Source: Duganella sacchari (GTDB lineage Bacteria > Pseudomonadota > Gammaproteobacteria > Burkholderiales > Burkholderiaceae_D). From it: a stretch of DNA of 64,000 bases. The stretch is taken from contig NZ_FRCX01000006.1 of assembly GCF_900143065.1 (NCBI RefSeq), forward strand, positions 1 through 64,000, given 5' to 3'. This document shows, in pieces, positions 35,111-44,087 of this stretch. Numbering within the stretch: the stretch's first letter is position 1; the number at the start of each line of letters is the position of its first letter. The position numbers and the translations under genes are program-made. The notes beneath the pieces are model-generated. The model worked only from the letters and a program-made list of their open reading frames with translations. It was not told the origin of the DNA and did not search any database.

Positions 35111-38100
35111 ATGAAACAAACACCACAAGACCTGCGCAAACAGACGCTGGATCTGGTCCATGCAAGCAAACCTGCCAGCGAGGTAGCAGCACTTATCGGC
35201 GCCTGGCTGGGCGCTCTGGATGACGAGGACCTGGCGGGCACTGCGCCCGGTAGCCTGGCGCCGGTTTTGTGGGAGGGTTTCACTCAAGCTGCCAAACGTA
35301 GCGGCACGGGCGCGCAAATCGCCAAGCTGCGCTACGACGATGGCCGCGGCGGCAAGGCCACCGCGCTGCTGATCCTGAACGACGATATGCCATATCTGGT
35401 GGACTCCATCGTGATGGCACTGCGCAAACTGCGCGTGACCGCGAATGGCGTGCTGAATGCCGTGCTGCCAGTGGCGCGCGGTGCGGATGGCGCAGTCAGC
35501 GCCGTCGGCAATGCCGGCGACAAGCTGGAATCGTATGTGCTGGTGCTGCTGTCCGAAGACCTGCCGGAGGCAGAAATTGGCGCACTGGTAGACCGCATTG
35601 AAATGGTGTCGCGCGACGCCGCCGTGGTCCGCCGCTACCGCGCCGCCATGCTGGAACACTTCAGCCGCATCGGCGCAGAAGCCGCATCGCATGGCGAAGA
35701 AGGCAAGGAAGTTGCCGCTTTCCTGGAGTGGGCCAAGACCGAAGGCTTCGAGCCGTTCGGCTACGCCTACTATCAGGTCAAACCGGGCGTGCGTGAACTG
35801 GAACGCGACGTCCCTAGCCGCATCGGCGTGCTGCAGGATACGTCGCATCCGGTGTACGGCACCTGCCTGGCAAACATCCCTGGCGATTTCGATACGCTGT
35901 CCAAACGTGCGCACACGCTGTCGATCGTGAAGGCCGACGTGGAAGGCACGCTGCACCGCGATGCACAGCTGGACTTCATCGGCATCCGCCACACCGACGC
36001 GCAAGGCGCGATCCTCGGCGAATACTGCTTCGTTGGCCTGTTCACCCGCGCTGCGACGTCCACCCCGCTGAACCGCCTGCCGTTTGCGCGTGGCCGCGTA
36101 GCGCGCGTGCTGAGCATCGCTGGCGTGCGACAGGAAGGCTTCCGCGCCGAGAAGTTTGTCGAGATCCTTGAATCGTTGCCGCGCACCGAAGCGCTGGAAG
36201 CAGAACCGGAATGGCTGGCTGAAGTCTGCGGCGCCGTGGTGTCGCTGTACAAACAGCCGCGCGCCAAGGTGTTTGCCCGCCGCGACGTCTATGCACGTCA
36301 CCTGAATGTGCTGGTGTATATCCCGCGCGAGCGTTATAGCGCAAGCGTCGGTTCGGCTTTGGCCAAGGCGCTGCAAGCCAGCTCCGGCGCACAGCATGTC
36401 AGCTCGCAAACACTGGTGGCCGATGGCCCGCTGGCCCGCGTCTACCTGATCGCCCAGGGCGCCCGCTATCCGCTGGACCTGGAAACCGACATCCAGCAGC
36501 CGCTGCTGTCCGTGCTGGATGGCTGGCATGACCAGTTCTCCGTACTGGCCGATGCTGTGACCGACGTGCCGCTGCGCGCCAGCCTGCGCAAGATGTGCGC
36601 CACGCTGCCGACCGATTACGTTGCCGCCACCAAGCCGTCTGCTGCCTTCCACGATCTGGGCGCAATCCTGCGCAACACCGATCCATCGCGCGTGAACGTG
36701 CGTGTGGAAGCGGACAATGGTTCGACCACCATCCGCCTGTATTCGGTGGACCGCGTGCCGTCGCTGTCAACCATCCTGCCTGCACTGCAAAACGCTGGTG
36801 TCGCGATTGACCGCGAACAGGCTTACTCGCTGCGCGTGAATGGCGAGCGTCACTTTGTGACCAGCCTGTCGACGGATGCCGACAGCGCGGCCAACTTGGC
36901 CAAGCCGGAAGTGATTCCGGTGGCGGAAGAACTGTTCTCGGCCCTGTTCAACAACGAAGCGGAAGATGGCCGCCTGAATGGCCTGGTCATCGAAGGTGGC
37001 CTGAGCGTGCGCGAAGTGCAGCTGGTGCGTGCCTACATGAGCTACTGGCGCCAGACCGGCACCCGCTTCTCGGTGCGCTACATCGCTGAAACGCTGCGCA
37101 AGCAGCCTGCGCTGGTGAAAGAACTGGTGGATGCATTCCAGCTGCGCTTCAACCCTGCGCTGGACGAAGCCACCCGCGCTGCGGCCTTGGACAAGCTGGC
37201 CGACATCAAGAGCCGTCTGCCGGCCATCAACCACGCCGACAGTGAAGAAGTGCTGGGCGCCATGGCCACGCTGATCGGCGCCACGCTGCGTACCAACTAT
37301 TTCCAGAACAATCAGAAGGGCGACAAGATCATCTTCAAGTTCGACACCAGCAATCTGTCGCTGGTGCCGGAGCCACGTCCGTTCCGCGAAATCTTCGTGT
37401 TCTCGCGCCGCTTTGAAGGCGTGCACCTGCGCGGCGGCCCGGTCGCCCGTGGTGGCCTGCGCTGGTCGGACCGTATGGAAGACTACCGCACCGAAGTCCT
37501 GGGCCTGGTCAAGGCACAGATGGTGAAGAACGCCGTGATCGTGCCGGCTGGCGCCAAGGGCGGCTTCGTGTGCAAGCAGATGCCGAAAGACGCCGTGCGT
37601 GAAACCATCGCGGCGGAAGGCGAAGCAGTCTACCGTCTGTTCATTTCAAGCCTGCTGGAAGTGACTGACAACCGCGTGCTTGGCAACATCGTGTCGCCTG
37701 CTGATACCGTGTGCTACGACGGCAACGATCCTTACCTGGTGGTGGCGGCCGACAAGGGCACCGCAACCTTCTCCGACATCGCCAACGGCATCGCTGTGCA
37801 GCGCGGCTTCTGGCTCGGCGACGCGTTTGCATCGGGCGGCTCGAACGGCTACGACCACAAGAAGATGGGCATTACCGCCAAGGGCGCGTTTGAAGCGGTC
37901 AAGCGCCACTTCTACGAGATGGACCACGACATCCACGCATCGCCAGTAACCATGGTGGGTGTGGGTGATATGTCGGGCGACGTGTTCGGTAACGGCGCGC
38001 TGCTGTCGCGCAAACTGAAGATCGTGGCGGCGTTCGATCACCGTCATATCTTCCTGGACCCGAACCCGGACATGGAAGTCTCGTTCAAGGAACGCGAGCG

Positions 38101-39814
38101 TATGTTTGCGCTGCCACGCTCCTCGTGGGATGACTACAACAAGGAACTGATCTCGGCGGGCGGCGGCGTGTACCCACGTACTGCGCGCAGCATCGAGCTG
38201 TCGCCGCAGATCCGCGCCGTGCTGGATATCGAAGAAACCTCGCTGGCGCCTGAAGAACTGATGCACCGCATCCTGCTGGCGCCAGTGGACCTGTTCTACA
38301 ACGGCGGTATCGGTACCTACATCAAGGCATCGACCGAAACCCACGCACAGGTGAAAGACCGCGCCAACGACAACATCCGTGTCAACGGCAATGAGCTGCG
38401 CTGCAAGGTGGTGTCCGAAGGCGGTAACCTGGGTGCGACGCAAGCTGGCCGTATCGAGTTTGCGCTGTCGGGTGGCCGCATCTTCACCGATGCGATCGAC
38501 AACTCGGCCGGTGTGGATTGCTCGGACCACGAAGTGAACGCGAAGATGTGGCTGGACGTGGAAATGAATGCCGGCCAGCTGACCGAAGCTGACCGCAACC
38601 GCATCCTGAACGACATGACGCTGGATATCGAGCGCCTGGTCCTGCGCGACAACACGCTGCAAACGCAGCTGCTGGTACGCGAGCTGCAAGCGCAAACCGA
38701 CGCCGCTGTGCAGGATGGCTACGCCGCGCTGATCGCATCGCTGGAAGAAGAGGGCGCGCTGTCGCGTGAGCTGGAGCAGCTGCCATCGGTGGCTGAACTG
38801 GCGCGCCGCAAGGCCGATGGCCGCGGCCTGACCACGCCGGAACTGGCGGTGGTCATCGCCAACGTGAAGAACCGCTACAAGCGCATCCTGTCGGCACTGC
38901 CGCTGACGGAAAACAGCTGGGCTGAATCGGTCCTGAAACCGTACTTCCCGGATCTGCTGGTGGCGACCCGCCCTGCGCTGGCGCACCCGCTGGCAAATGC
39001 CATCCTGGCGACGGTACTGGCCAATGAATCGGTCAACCGTTGCGGTCCGCTGATGTTACGCCAGCTGGCTGGCGAGCATGGCGTGGATGAAGCGGATGTG
39101 ATCCTGGCCTGGGGCCAGGCATGGTCTGCGCTGAATCTGGCGCCTGTGTTCAACGCGCTGGATGCGGATGCGTTGAAGATCCCGCGTGCGGTGTCGATCA
39201 AGGTCGATGCACGGACCCGCGTGCTGCAAAAAGCGGTTATCGAAGGCGCGCTGTCGGTGCCTGCTGATCAGCTGCGCAATGGCGTGGCCGAACTGACCAA
39301 GCTGTTCTCGAAAGCAGAAACGCTGGCGCAGCTGAGCACCACCGACGGCCAGTCCGAAGCTGAACTGACCGCTGGCCTGCATGCCGAGTTTGTGCGTGCC
39401 TGGAAAGCAGTGGATGCGCTGGAATCGGTGGCGGCGTTTGTGTTTGCGGCGCTGTCGGTACAACGTCCAGCAGGCATGGACCTGCCGGCCTTCCTGCAAG
39501 TTGGTCTGGCGCTGCGCGCGCAAGTGGGCATCGATACGCTGGAACGCGGCCTGAAACTGCCGGCAGCGAATCGCTCGCAGGAACAGCTGCGCAGCTACGC
39601 TCAGAACGCACTGCGCCGCACGCAGCAACGTCTGCTGGCGCAGGTACTGAAGCACGCTACCGGCGGCCACTCGGCACTGGAAGCGGTGGAAGTGGTTGCC
39701 AACACGCTGGGCCTATCCGGCTATGCGCTGGCGACGGATCTGGAGCAGGCGATGCTGGATGTGTGGGCACTGTCCGAGGCGGTCAACGCCAGCACGGCGG
39801 CATTGGCGGCGTAA
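35111..39814 (+). CDS. gdhB: NAD-specific glutamate dehydrogenase, 180-kDa type
   Basis: A 1567-residue NAD-GDH that oxidises glutamate to 2-oxoglutarate and ammonia. The long N-terminal half holds ACT-like regulatory segments (YLVDSIVMALRKL). The catalytic half starts near residue 760 with GGPVARGGLRWSDRMEDYR and the lysine region PAGAKGGFVCKQMP; the nucleotide domain shows VVSEGGNLGATQAGRIEFAL. Length is typical of the class (about 1,600). It sits between astB and astE on one strand. Since AST yields two glutamates per arginine, it lets the cell use them for carbon and NADH. In Pseudomonas gdhB is arginine-inducible but lies outside the aru operon. Confidence 0.95.
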   Translation: MKQTPQDLRKQTLDLVHASKPASEVAALIGAWLGALDDEDLAGTAPGSLAPVLWEGFTQAAKRSGTGAQIAKLRYDDGRGGKATALLILNDDMPYLVDSIVMALRKLRVTANGVLNAVLPVARGADGAVSAVGNAGDKLESYVLVLLSEDLPEAEIGALVDRIEMVSRDAAVVRRYRAAMLEHFSRIGAEAASHGEEGKEVAAFLEWAKTEGFEPFGYAYYQVKPGVRELERDVPSRIGVLQDTSHPVYGTCLANIPGDFDTLSKRAHTLSIVKADVEGTLHRDAQLDFIGIRHTDAQGAILGEYCFVGLFTRAATSTPLNRLPFARGRVARVLSIAGVRQEGFRAEKFVEILESLPRTEALEAEPEWLAEVCGAVVSLYKQPRAKVFARRDVYARHLNVLVYIPRERYSASVGSALAKALQASSGAQHVSSQTLVADGPLARVYLIAQGARYPLDLETDIQQPLLSVLDGWHDQFSVLADAVTDVPLRASLRKMCATLPTDYVAATKPSAAFHDLGAILRNTDPSRVNVRVEADNGSTTIRLYSVDRVPSLSTILPALQNAGVAIDREQAYSLRVNGERHFVTSLSTDADSAANLAKPEVIPVAEELFSALFNNEAEDGRLNGLVIEGGLSVREVQLVRAYMSYWRQTGTRFSVRYIAETLRKQPALVKELVDAFQLRFNPALDEATRAAALDKLADIKSRLPAINHADSEEVLGAMATLIGATLRTNYFQNNQKGDKIIFKFDTSNLSLVPEPRPFREIFVFSRRFEGVHLRGGPVARGGLRWSDRMEDYRTEVLGLVKAQMVKNAVIVPAGAKGGFVCKQMPKDAVRETIAAEGEAVYRLFISSLLEVTDNRVLGNIVSPADTVCYDGNDPYLVVAADKGTATFSDIANGIAVQRGFWLGDAFASGGSNGYDHKKMGITAKGAFEAVKRHFYEMDHDIHASPVTMVGVGDMSGDVFGNGALLSRKLKIVAAFDHRHIFLDPNPDMEVSFKERERMFALPRSSWDDYNKELISAGGGVYPRTARSIELSPQIRAVLDIEETSLAPEELMHRILLAPVDLFYNGGIGTYIKASTETHAQVKDRANDNIRVNGNELRCKVVSEGGNLGATQAGRIEFALSGGRIFTDAIDNSAGVDCSDHEVNAKMWLDVEMNAGQLTEADRNRILNDMTLDIERLVLRDNTLQTQLLVRELQAQTDAAVQDGYAALIASLEEEGALSRELEQLPSVAELARRKADGRGLTTPELAVVIANVKNRYKRILSALPLTENSWAESVLKPYFPDLLVATRPALAHPLANAILATVLANESVNRCGPLMLRQLAGEHGVDEADVILAWGQAWSALNLAPVFNALDADALKIPRAVSIKVDARTRVLQKAVIEGALSVPADQLRNGVAELTKLFSKAETLAQLSTTDGQSEAELTAGLHAEFVRAWKAVDALESVAAFVFAALSVQRPAGMDLPAFLQVGLALRAQVGIDTLERGLKLPAANRSQEQLRSYAQNALRRTQQRLLAQVLKHATGGHSALEAVEVVANTLGLSGYALATDLEQAMLDVWALSEAVNASTAALAA

Positions 39815-39818
39815 TACG

Positions 39819-40820
39819 ATGAGCGATTTGCCAGCAGCATTGCCTGAAGCAGTCCGTTCGCTGGCGGCAGCAGATTTCAGCGCCGTCGTGCAGCGCTTCA
39901 CGGCGGCCGGATTTACGGTCGCCGAGCCGGCGGATGGGATCATCACGATCAAAGCGGCTGGTCCGCGTGATGCTGCGCGGCCGGCGGTACTGATCTCGGT
40001 CGGCGTGCATGGCGACGAGACAGGGCCGATCGAGGTCGTGGCCTATCTGCTGGACGCCTTATCGCATCAGCCTTCCGCGCTCGCGGTGGACCTGATGCTT
40101 TGCGTCGGCAACATCGGCGCAATCCGCGCTGGCAAACGCTTTATCGACGCTGACTTGAACCGCATGTTCCGTGCGCAGCGCGGTACACTGGAAGGCACGG
40201 CGGAAGCCGCGCGCGCGGATGTGATGATTGCGGCGACCACGGACTTCTTCAACGATGCAGGCCCGGTGCGCTGGCACCTCGACCTGCATACGGCGATCCG
40301 TCCGTCGGTGTATCCAACCTTCGCCATTGTGCCGGAGCTGATTGCCGATCAACCGCGCACGCAGCTGATTGACTGGCTGGGTCTTGCGGAGATCGGCGCC
40401 ATCATCATGAATCCGGCGTCGGTGGGCACGTATAGCTACTACTCGGCCGAGCATCATGCAGCGGCTGGCACCACGATTGAACTGGGCCGCATTGGCACGC
40501 TGGGCCAGAACGACCTGACGCAGTTCAAGGCGGCATCGCAAGCGCTCGATGATCTGCTGCGCGGCGCACCGCTGCGCGCAGGCACGCAGCGTCCGCATAT
40601 CTTCAACACGGCACGCCAGATCATCAAGCTGAGCGACCAGTTCCAGATGGCGTTTGGTAAAGAGACGCACAACTTCACCGCCATGAAACAAGGTGAAGAG
40701 ATTGCGCGTGATGGCGATACGGTTTACACCGTGCAGTATCCGGAAGAGCTGGTGGTATTTCCGAATCCCGATGTGCGTGTCGGCTTGCGCGCGGGCCTGA
40801 TGGTGGTGCGCGTGGCCTGA
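39819..40820 (+). CDS. astE: Succinylglutamate desuccinylase
   Basis: A 333-residue zinc hydrolase of the AstE/aspartoacylase family (M14-related) that splits succinylglutamate into succinate and glutamate, the last AST step. Zinc ligands: GVHGDETGPIEV (H and E) and the histidine of HLDLHTAIRPS. The glutamate ETHNFTAMKQGE region is typical. Start MSDLPAALPEAV at 39819, four bases after the dehydrogenase stop; the frame open further upstream lies inside that gene. Last gene of the operon; no clear terminator follows. Confidence 0.95.
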   Translation: MSDLPAALPEAVRSLAAADFSAVVQRFTAAGFTVAEPADGIITIKAAGPRDAARPAVLISVGVHGDETGPIEVVAYLLDALSHQPSALAVDLMLCVGNIGAIRAGKRFIDADLNRMFRAQRGTLEGTAEAARADVMIAATTDFFNDAGPVRWHLDLHTAIRPSVYPTFAIVPELIADQPRTQLIDWLGLAEIGAIIMNPASVGTYSYYSAEHHAAAGTTIELGRIGTLGQNDLTQFKAASQALDDLLRGAPLRAGTQRPHIFNTARQIIKLSDQFQMAFGKETHNFTAMKQGEEIARDGDTVYTVQYPEELVVFPNPDVRVGLRAGLMVVRVA

Positions 40821-40912
40821 TCTTTACGCGTCTTTACACCTCGCGGGGTCATGGATACATGGATTAGTTCGTTAACAGGAACAGCATTGTCCTTAACCAC
40901 GGAGTAAGAGCC

Positions 40913-41440
40913 ATGACAACCGCAATCAGCAGCACATCCAGCAGCACCGGCGCCGCCACATTCGATCCATCCAAAGGCGCGGCACGTTTCGCATCCAAGG
41001 TCTTTAAAGACATGGATACGGATACCGATGGCAAGGTTAGCAAAGACGAATTTGTTAAAGGCCTTGAATCTAAAGGCGTTTCGTCCGACGACGCGACCAA
41101 GCAGTTCGACGCCATCGACAAGCAGGGGAACGGATCGATCACCAAAGACGATCTTGAATCAGCCATCAAGAGCGGCGATTTCAAACCGCCGCGTCCACAA
41201 GGCGGAGCACAAGGCGGCGATGCAGCGCATGGTGCGGGTGGCGCAGGCGGTGGCGGCGGTTCAGGTGGCAGCAGCAGCGTCAGCGCCAGCAGCGCCAGCA
41301 AAACCTACGAGGCCGCTGACAAAAATGAAGACGGCACCGTCACCCAGCAGGAACAGCTGATCTACGACCTGGCCCAGGCCAGCAAGGCCGCTGCCACCAA
41401 CCCTGCCAATCTCGGCACCAACATCGACCAGTTGGCCTAA
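40913..41440 (+). CDS. EF-hand calcium-binding protein
   Basis: A 175-residue protein with three EF-hand loops: DMDTDTDGKVSKDE (about residues 34-47), DAIDKQGNGSITKDDLE (about 66-80) and AADKNEDGTVTQQE near 140. Loops 1 and 3 keep the D-x-[DN]-x-D-G-x-[IV] pattern, so calcium binding is likely. A Gly/Ser-rich linker of about 35 residues (GAGGAGGGGGSGGSSS) separates the second and third hands. The Ser/Thr-rich N-terminus is not a signal peptide. Function unknown; calcium-dependent signalling or buffering are possible. Own transcription unit, followed by GC-rich hairpins. Confidence 0.88.
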   Translation: MTTAISSTSSSTGAATFDPSKGAARFASKVFKDMDTDTDGKVSKDEFVKGLESKGVSSDDATKQFDAIDKQGNGSITKDDLESAIKSGDFKPPRPQGGAQGGDAAHGAGGAGGGGGSGGSSSVSASSASKTYEAADKNEDGTVTQQEQLIYDLAQASKAAATNPANLGTNIDQLA

Positions 41441-41446
41441 GCAAGC

Positions 41447-41515
41447 CTTGGGGCCGCGCAAGCCCCAAGCGCGGCCTGCATGCCGGGATCCTGAAGCCGG
41501 CAAGATTCCCGGCAC
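41447..41515 (+). terminator. GC-rich hairpins after the EF-hand gene
   Basis: CTTGGGGC (41447-41454) pairs with GCCCCAAG (41462-41469). A second structure pairs TGCCGGGAT (from 41480) with ATTCCCGGCA (to about 41513). Neither has a T-tract, so intrinsic termination is uncertain. Confidence 0.35.
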
Positions 41516-41576
41516 GCAGCGCATCGTTTGAACGCTTGCGCTACACTCGCAGTTTTCCTTCCGCAGGGAGTTGATG

Positions 41577-42083
41577 ATGGCGATATCGATGTATCAATTG
41601 ACGGTGCCGGCGTTTGTGCGCGGCTTGACGGTGCTGGCGGATTTGCTTAAGAAGGCCGAGGCGCATGTGGAGCAGCATGGCTCTGTGCCCGATGCCTTGA
41701 TCTCTGCGCGGCTGGCCGATGACATGCTGCCGCTGTCGGCGCAGGTACAGCGCGCCAGCGATACGTCGAAGATGTCGGTGGAGCGCCTGACCGGCGTGGC
41801 TGCGCCCAAGTTTGAAGATAACGAAACGTCCTTCGATCAGCTGCAGCAGCGTATCGCCAATACCATCGCGTATCTGCAGAGCGTCAATGCGGAGCAGTTT
41901 GACGGCAGCGAAACCCGCACGGTCAAACTGAATTTTGGCGGCTTCCCGGACTTCACCGGCCAGAGCTATCTGCTGACCTTTGCACTACCCAACTTTTACT
42001 TCCACATCGCCACCGCCCACGACATCCTGCGTAATCAGGGCATCGCAGTCGGCAAGCGCGATTATCTGGGACCTTACGCTTAA
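41577..42083 (+). CDS. DUF1993 family protein
   Basis: A 168-residue DUF1993 protein, recognised from SMYQLTVPAFVRGLTVL at the N-terminus and the C-terminal FALPNFYFHIATAHDILRNQG. Members look like DinB/YfiT-type four-helix bundles, but no function is established. The metal-ligand histidines are H in YFHIATAHD. AGGGAG lies before three candidate start codons (TTG 41571, ATG 41574, ATG 41577); I take the last for spacing. The 3' end overlaps by four bases a convergent 39-codon gene. Confidence 0.85.
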   Translation: MAISMYQLTVPAFVRGLTVLADLLKKAEAHVEQHGSVPDALISARLADDMLPLSAQVQRASDTSKMSVERLTGVAAPKFEDNETSFDQLQQRIANTIAYLQSVNAEQFDGSETRTVKLNFGGFPDFTGQSYLLTFALPNFYFHIATAHDILRNQGIAVGKRDYLGPYA

Positions 42084-42199
42084 GCGCGTACCAGCAGTGC
42101 AGTCAGGGTGACAGCCAGGCCAAGCAGCACCATGGCGGCGCCGGTAATGGCTGCCGGATGTACGCGGCGGGAGACGGTCGGGATTTTTTTGATCGGCAT
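42080..42199 (-). CDS. 39-residue single-helix membrane peptide
   Basis: The minus strand reads MPIKKIPTVSRRV, then a hydrophobic stretch (AAITGAAMVLLGLAVTLTALL) and ends VRA. AAGGAG stands nine bases before the ATG. The basic N-terminus followed by one 20-residue helix predicts an inner-membrane peptide with its N-terminus inside. A 27-bp dyad lies 23 bases upstream. It overlaps the convergent DUF1993 gene by four bases. Function unknown; the good ribosome-binding site is the main support. Confidence 0.6.
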   Translation of the reverse strand: MPIKKIPTVSRRVHPAAITGAAMVLLGLAVTLTALLVRA

Positions 42200-42221
42200 G
42201 GCTGGGCTCCTTCTTGGCTTG

Positions 42222-42248
42222 GGGTAACACTTGACTCAAGAGTAACCC
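42222..42248. promoter_or_regulatory. 27-bp dyad between the 39-codon gene and the APC permease
   Basis: GGGTAACACTTGACTCAAG continues with AGTAACCC, a 27-bp inverted repeat with only three mismatched pairs outside the odd centre, and a perfect core CTTGA-C-TCAAG. The core holds TTGACT, which with TATTTC (42255-42260, 18-bp spacer) makes a possible plus-strand promoter toward the permease. A dimeric regulator bound here would block that promoter or the divergent gene. Confidence 0.5.
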
Positions 42249-42303
42249 GCACGCTATTTCCAATCTATACATGCCGCTGTATCAAAAGTAAGCACTTGTA
42301 ACC

Positions 42304-42326
42304 TAACCCTTGTGGCGTAAGGGTTA
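42304..42326. promoter_or_regulatory. Inverted repeat upstream of the APC permease (site A)
   Basis: TAACCCTT (42304-42311) and AAGGGTTA (42319-42326) are perfect arms with a 7-base spacer. The form, ACCCTT-N7-AAGGGT, resembles MerR-family operators in size and symmetry, but no such regulator is encoded nearby. Confidence 0.45.
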
Positions 42327-42352
42327 AAGTTGTTTTTCTGGCACAAAATACC

Positions 42353-42383
42353 TATAGGGCCGTGGCGCGGAAAGCCCTATAAT
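42353..42383. promoter_or_regulatory. Inverted repeat overlapping the permease -10 box (site B)
   Basis: TATAGGGC (42353-42360) and GCCCTATA (42374-42381) are perfect 8-bp arms with a 13-base spacer. The right arm runs into TATAAT (42378-42383), the best -10 box for the permease, whose GTG start is 43 bases downstream. Binding here would block RNA polymerase; alternatively the arms form a leader-proximal structure. Confidence 0.5.
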
Positions 42384-42425
42384 CGCTGTGTTTTTGCCCG
42401 AACATATCTCCCACAAGGATTGCCT

Positions 42426-43883
42426 GTGAACCAAACGCTGGTCCAGAAACTGACCCGTACCAAGCTGGTCGATAATAAAAACGCAGAACACGCTTCAAGC
42501 AGCAATACCCTGCACCGCTCTGTAGGCCTGTTTCCCCTGACAATGATCGGTGTCGGCGCCACCATCGGTACCGGCATTTTCTTCACCATGGTTGAGGCTG
42601 TGCCGAAGGCTGGCCCATCGGTGATCCTGTCCTTCCTCATTGCTGCAATTACCGCCGGCCTGACCGCGCTGTGCTATGCCGAGCTGTCGTTCCGTATTCC
42701 TGCGTCCGGCTCGTCATATTCGTTTGCCTACGCGACTGTCGGTGAGTTCCTGGCCTTCATCATGGCCGCCTGCCTGTTGCTGGAATATGGCCTCGCTGCG
42801 AGTGCGGTGGCGATCGGCTGGTCGGACTACCTGAACAACTTCCTCAACAATGCCTTCGGCTGGCACATCCCCGAGATGCTGCGCACACCGAGCATTGTCT
42901 CGACCGCGCATGGCATTGAATTCCACGGCGGCCATATCAATCTGCCGCCGATTATCCTGGTGTGCCTGTGCTGCCTGCTGCTGGTGCGCGGCGCCAAGGA
43001 GTCTGCCCGCACCAATGCCATCATGGTGATGATCAAGCTGGTCATCCTGATCTTCTTCGTGGTGATTGCCTTCAGCGGCTTTGATATAAACAATTTCCAC
43101 CCATTCTTCAGCCCGGACGGCGGCACGCACTTCACCGGCATGGCTGGCGTGACAGCTGCTGCGGCGACGGTGTTCTTCTCGTTCATCGGCCTGGACACGG
43201 TGGCGACCGCCGGCGAAGAAGTGAAGAATCCGACCCGCAATGTGCCGATCGGCATTCTGGCCGCGCTGGGTATCGTGACGGTGTTCTACATGCTGGTCGC
43301 CGTGGCCGCGATGGGCGCACAGCCGGCGGCCAAATTCGCCGGGCAGGAAGCCGGCCTCGCCGTGATCCTGCAAAACGTGACGGGTCAGACCTGGCCGGCG
43401 TTGGTACTGGCGGTTGGCGCGGTCATCTCGGTGTTCAGCGTGACGCTGGTGACCATCTATGGTCAGACCCGGATTCTGTACGCGATCGCCAAGGATGGCC
43501 TGATTTCGCCGGTGTTCCAGAAGGTCAGCCCACGCACCGGTTCGCCGGTGCATAACACGCTGATCGTCTGCATCGTGGTTGGTCTGGTGGCAGGTTTTGT
43601 GGATGCGACCTTCCTGTGGGATATGGTCAGCATGGGGACGCTGACGGCGTTCAGCGTGGTGTCGCTGGCGGTGCCGGTGATGCGCCGCAAGGCGGGGCCT
43701 TCGGCGGAAAAAGGCTTCCGCGTGCCGGGCGGTCCTTACCTGGTGCCTGGCCTGAGCATCGCCGCCTGCCTGTACCTGATGTTCGGCCTGTCGCTGACCA
43801 CGTACACGGTGTTTGGCATCTGGATGAGCGCGGCGATTCTGACCTACCTGCTGTACGGGATGCGCCATTCGCGCCTGAACTAA
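42426..43883 (+). CDS. APC-family amino acid permease (CAT-like)
   Basis: A 485-residue inner-membrane permease with about 12 helices. The unwound TM1 motif is GVGATIGTGIFFTM, TM3 has FRIPASGSSYSFAYATVGE and TM6 FFSFIGLDTVATAGEEVKNP, typical of the cationic-amino-acid-transporter branch (YhdG-like). Substrate specificity is unknown, though basic amino acids would suit the ast operon upstream (inference). I use the GTG at 42426 with AAGGA before it; an ATG at 42330 lies before the -10 box. Three inverted repeats precede it and a terminator follows. Confidence 0.88.
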   Translation: MNQTLVQKLTRTKLVDNKNAEHASSSNTLHRSVGLFPLTMIGVGATIGTGIFFTMVEAVPKAGPSVILSFLIAAITAGLTALCYAELSFRIPASGSSYSFAYATVGEFLAFIMAACLLLEYGLAASAVAIGWSDYLNNFLNNAFGWHIPEMLRTPSIVSTAHGIEFHGGHINLPPIILVCLCCLLLVRGAKESARTNAIMVMIKLVILIFFVVIAFSGFDINNFHPFFSPDGGTHFTGMAGVTAAAATVFFSFIGLDTVATAGEEVKNPTRNVPIGILAALGIVTVFYMLVAVAAMGAQPAAKFAGQEAGLAVILQNVTGQTWPALVLAVGAVISVFSVTLVTIYGQTRILYAIAKDGLISPVFQKVSPRTGSPVHNTLIVCIVVGLVAGFVDATFLWDMVSMGTLTAFSVVSLAVPVMRRKAGPSAEKGFRVPGGPYLVPGLSIAACLYLMFGLSLTTYTVFGIWMSAAILTYLLYGMRHSRLN

Positions 43884-43903
43884 GGCACTGCAAAACTAAA
43901 AAA

Positions 43904-43935
43904 GCCCCGGCCGCTGATGCGTGCCGGGGCTTTTT
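43904..43935 (+). terminator. Rho-independent terminator after the APC permease
   Basis: GCCCCGGC (43904-43911) pairs with GCCGGGGC (43923-43930) followed by TTTTT, with As before the stem, so it could work in both directions. It also closes the convergent 32-codon gene. Confidence 0.92.
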
Positions 43936-43961
43936 GCCATTTTGACGTGTGCGAAAGCAGC

Positions 43962-44060
43962 TTATTCCGCTTTGGTTTCTGGCTGGCTGCCCAGGTAGAG
44001 GCGCAGCACCAGGCCGGACAGGGCGATTGCAGCAGGCAGGTTTTCGATGATGGTCAGCAT
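43962..44060 (-). CDS. 32-residue peptide with one hydrophobic segment
   Basis: The minus strand encodes a peptide starting MLTIIENLPAAIALSG and ending SQPETKAE, with one short hydrophobic stretch. GGAG lies seven bases before the ATG. It is 27 bases downstream of the 73-codon gene on the same strand and is followed by the permease terminator in reverse, so a two-gene operon is likely. No homologue is recognised; it may be a membrane-associated micropeptide. Confidence 0.45.
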   Translation of the reverse strand: MLTIIENLPAAIALSGLVLRLYLGSQPETKAE

Positions 44061-44087
44061 AGTTTTCTCCAGTAAGGTGATATTCGA

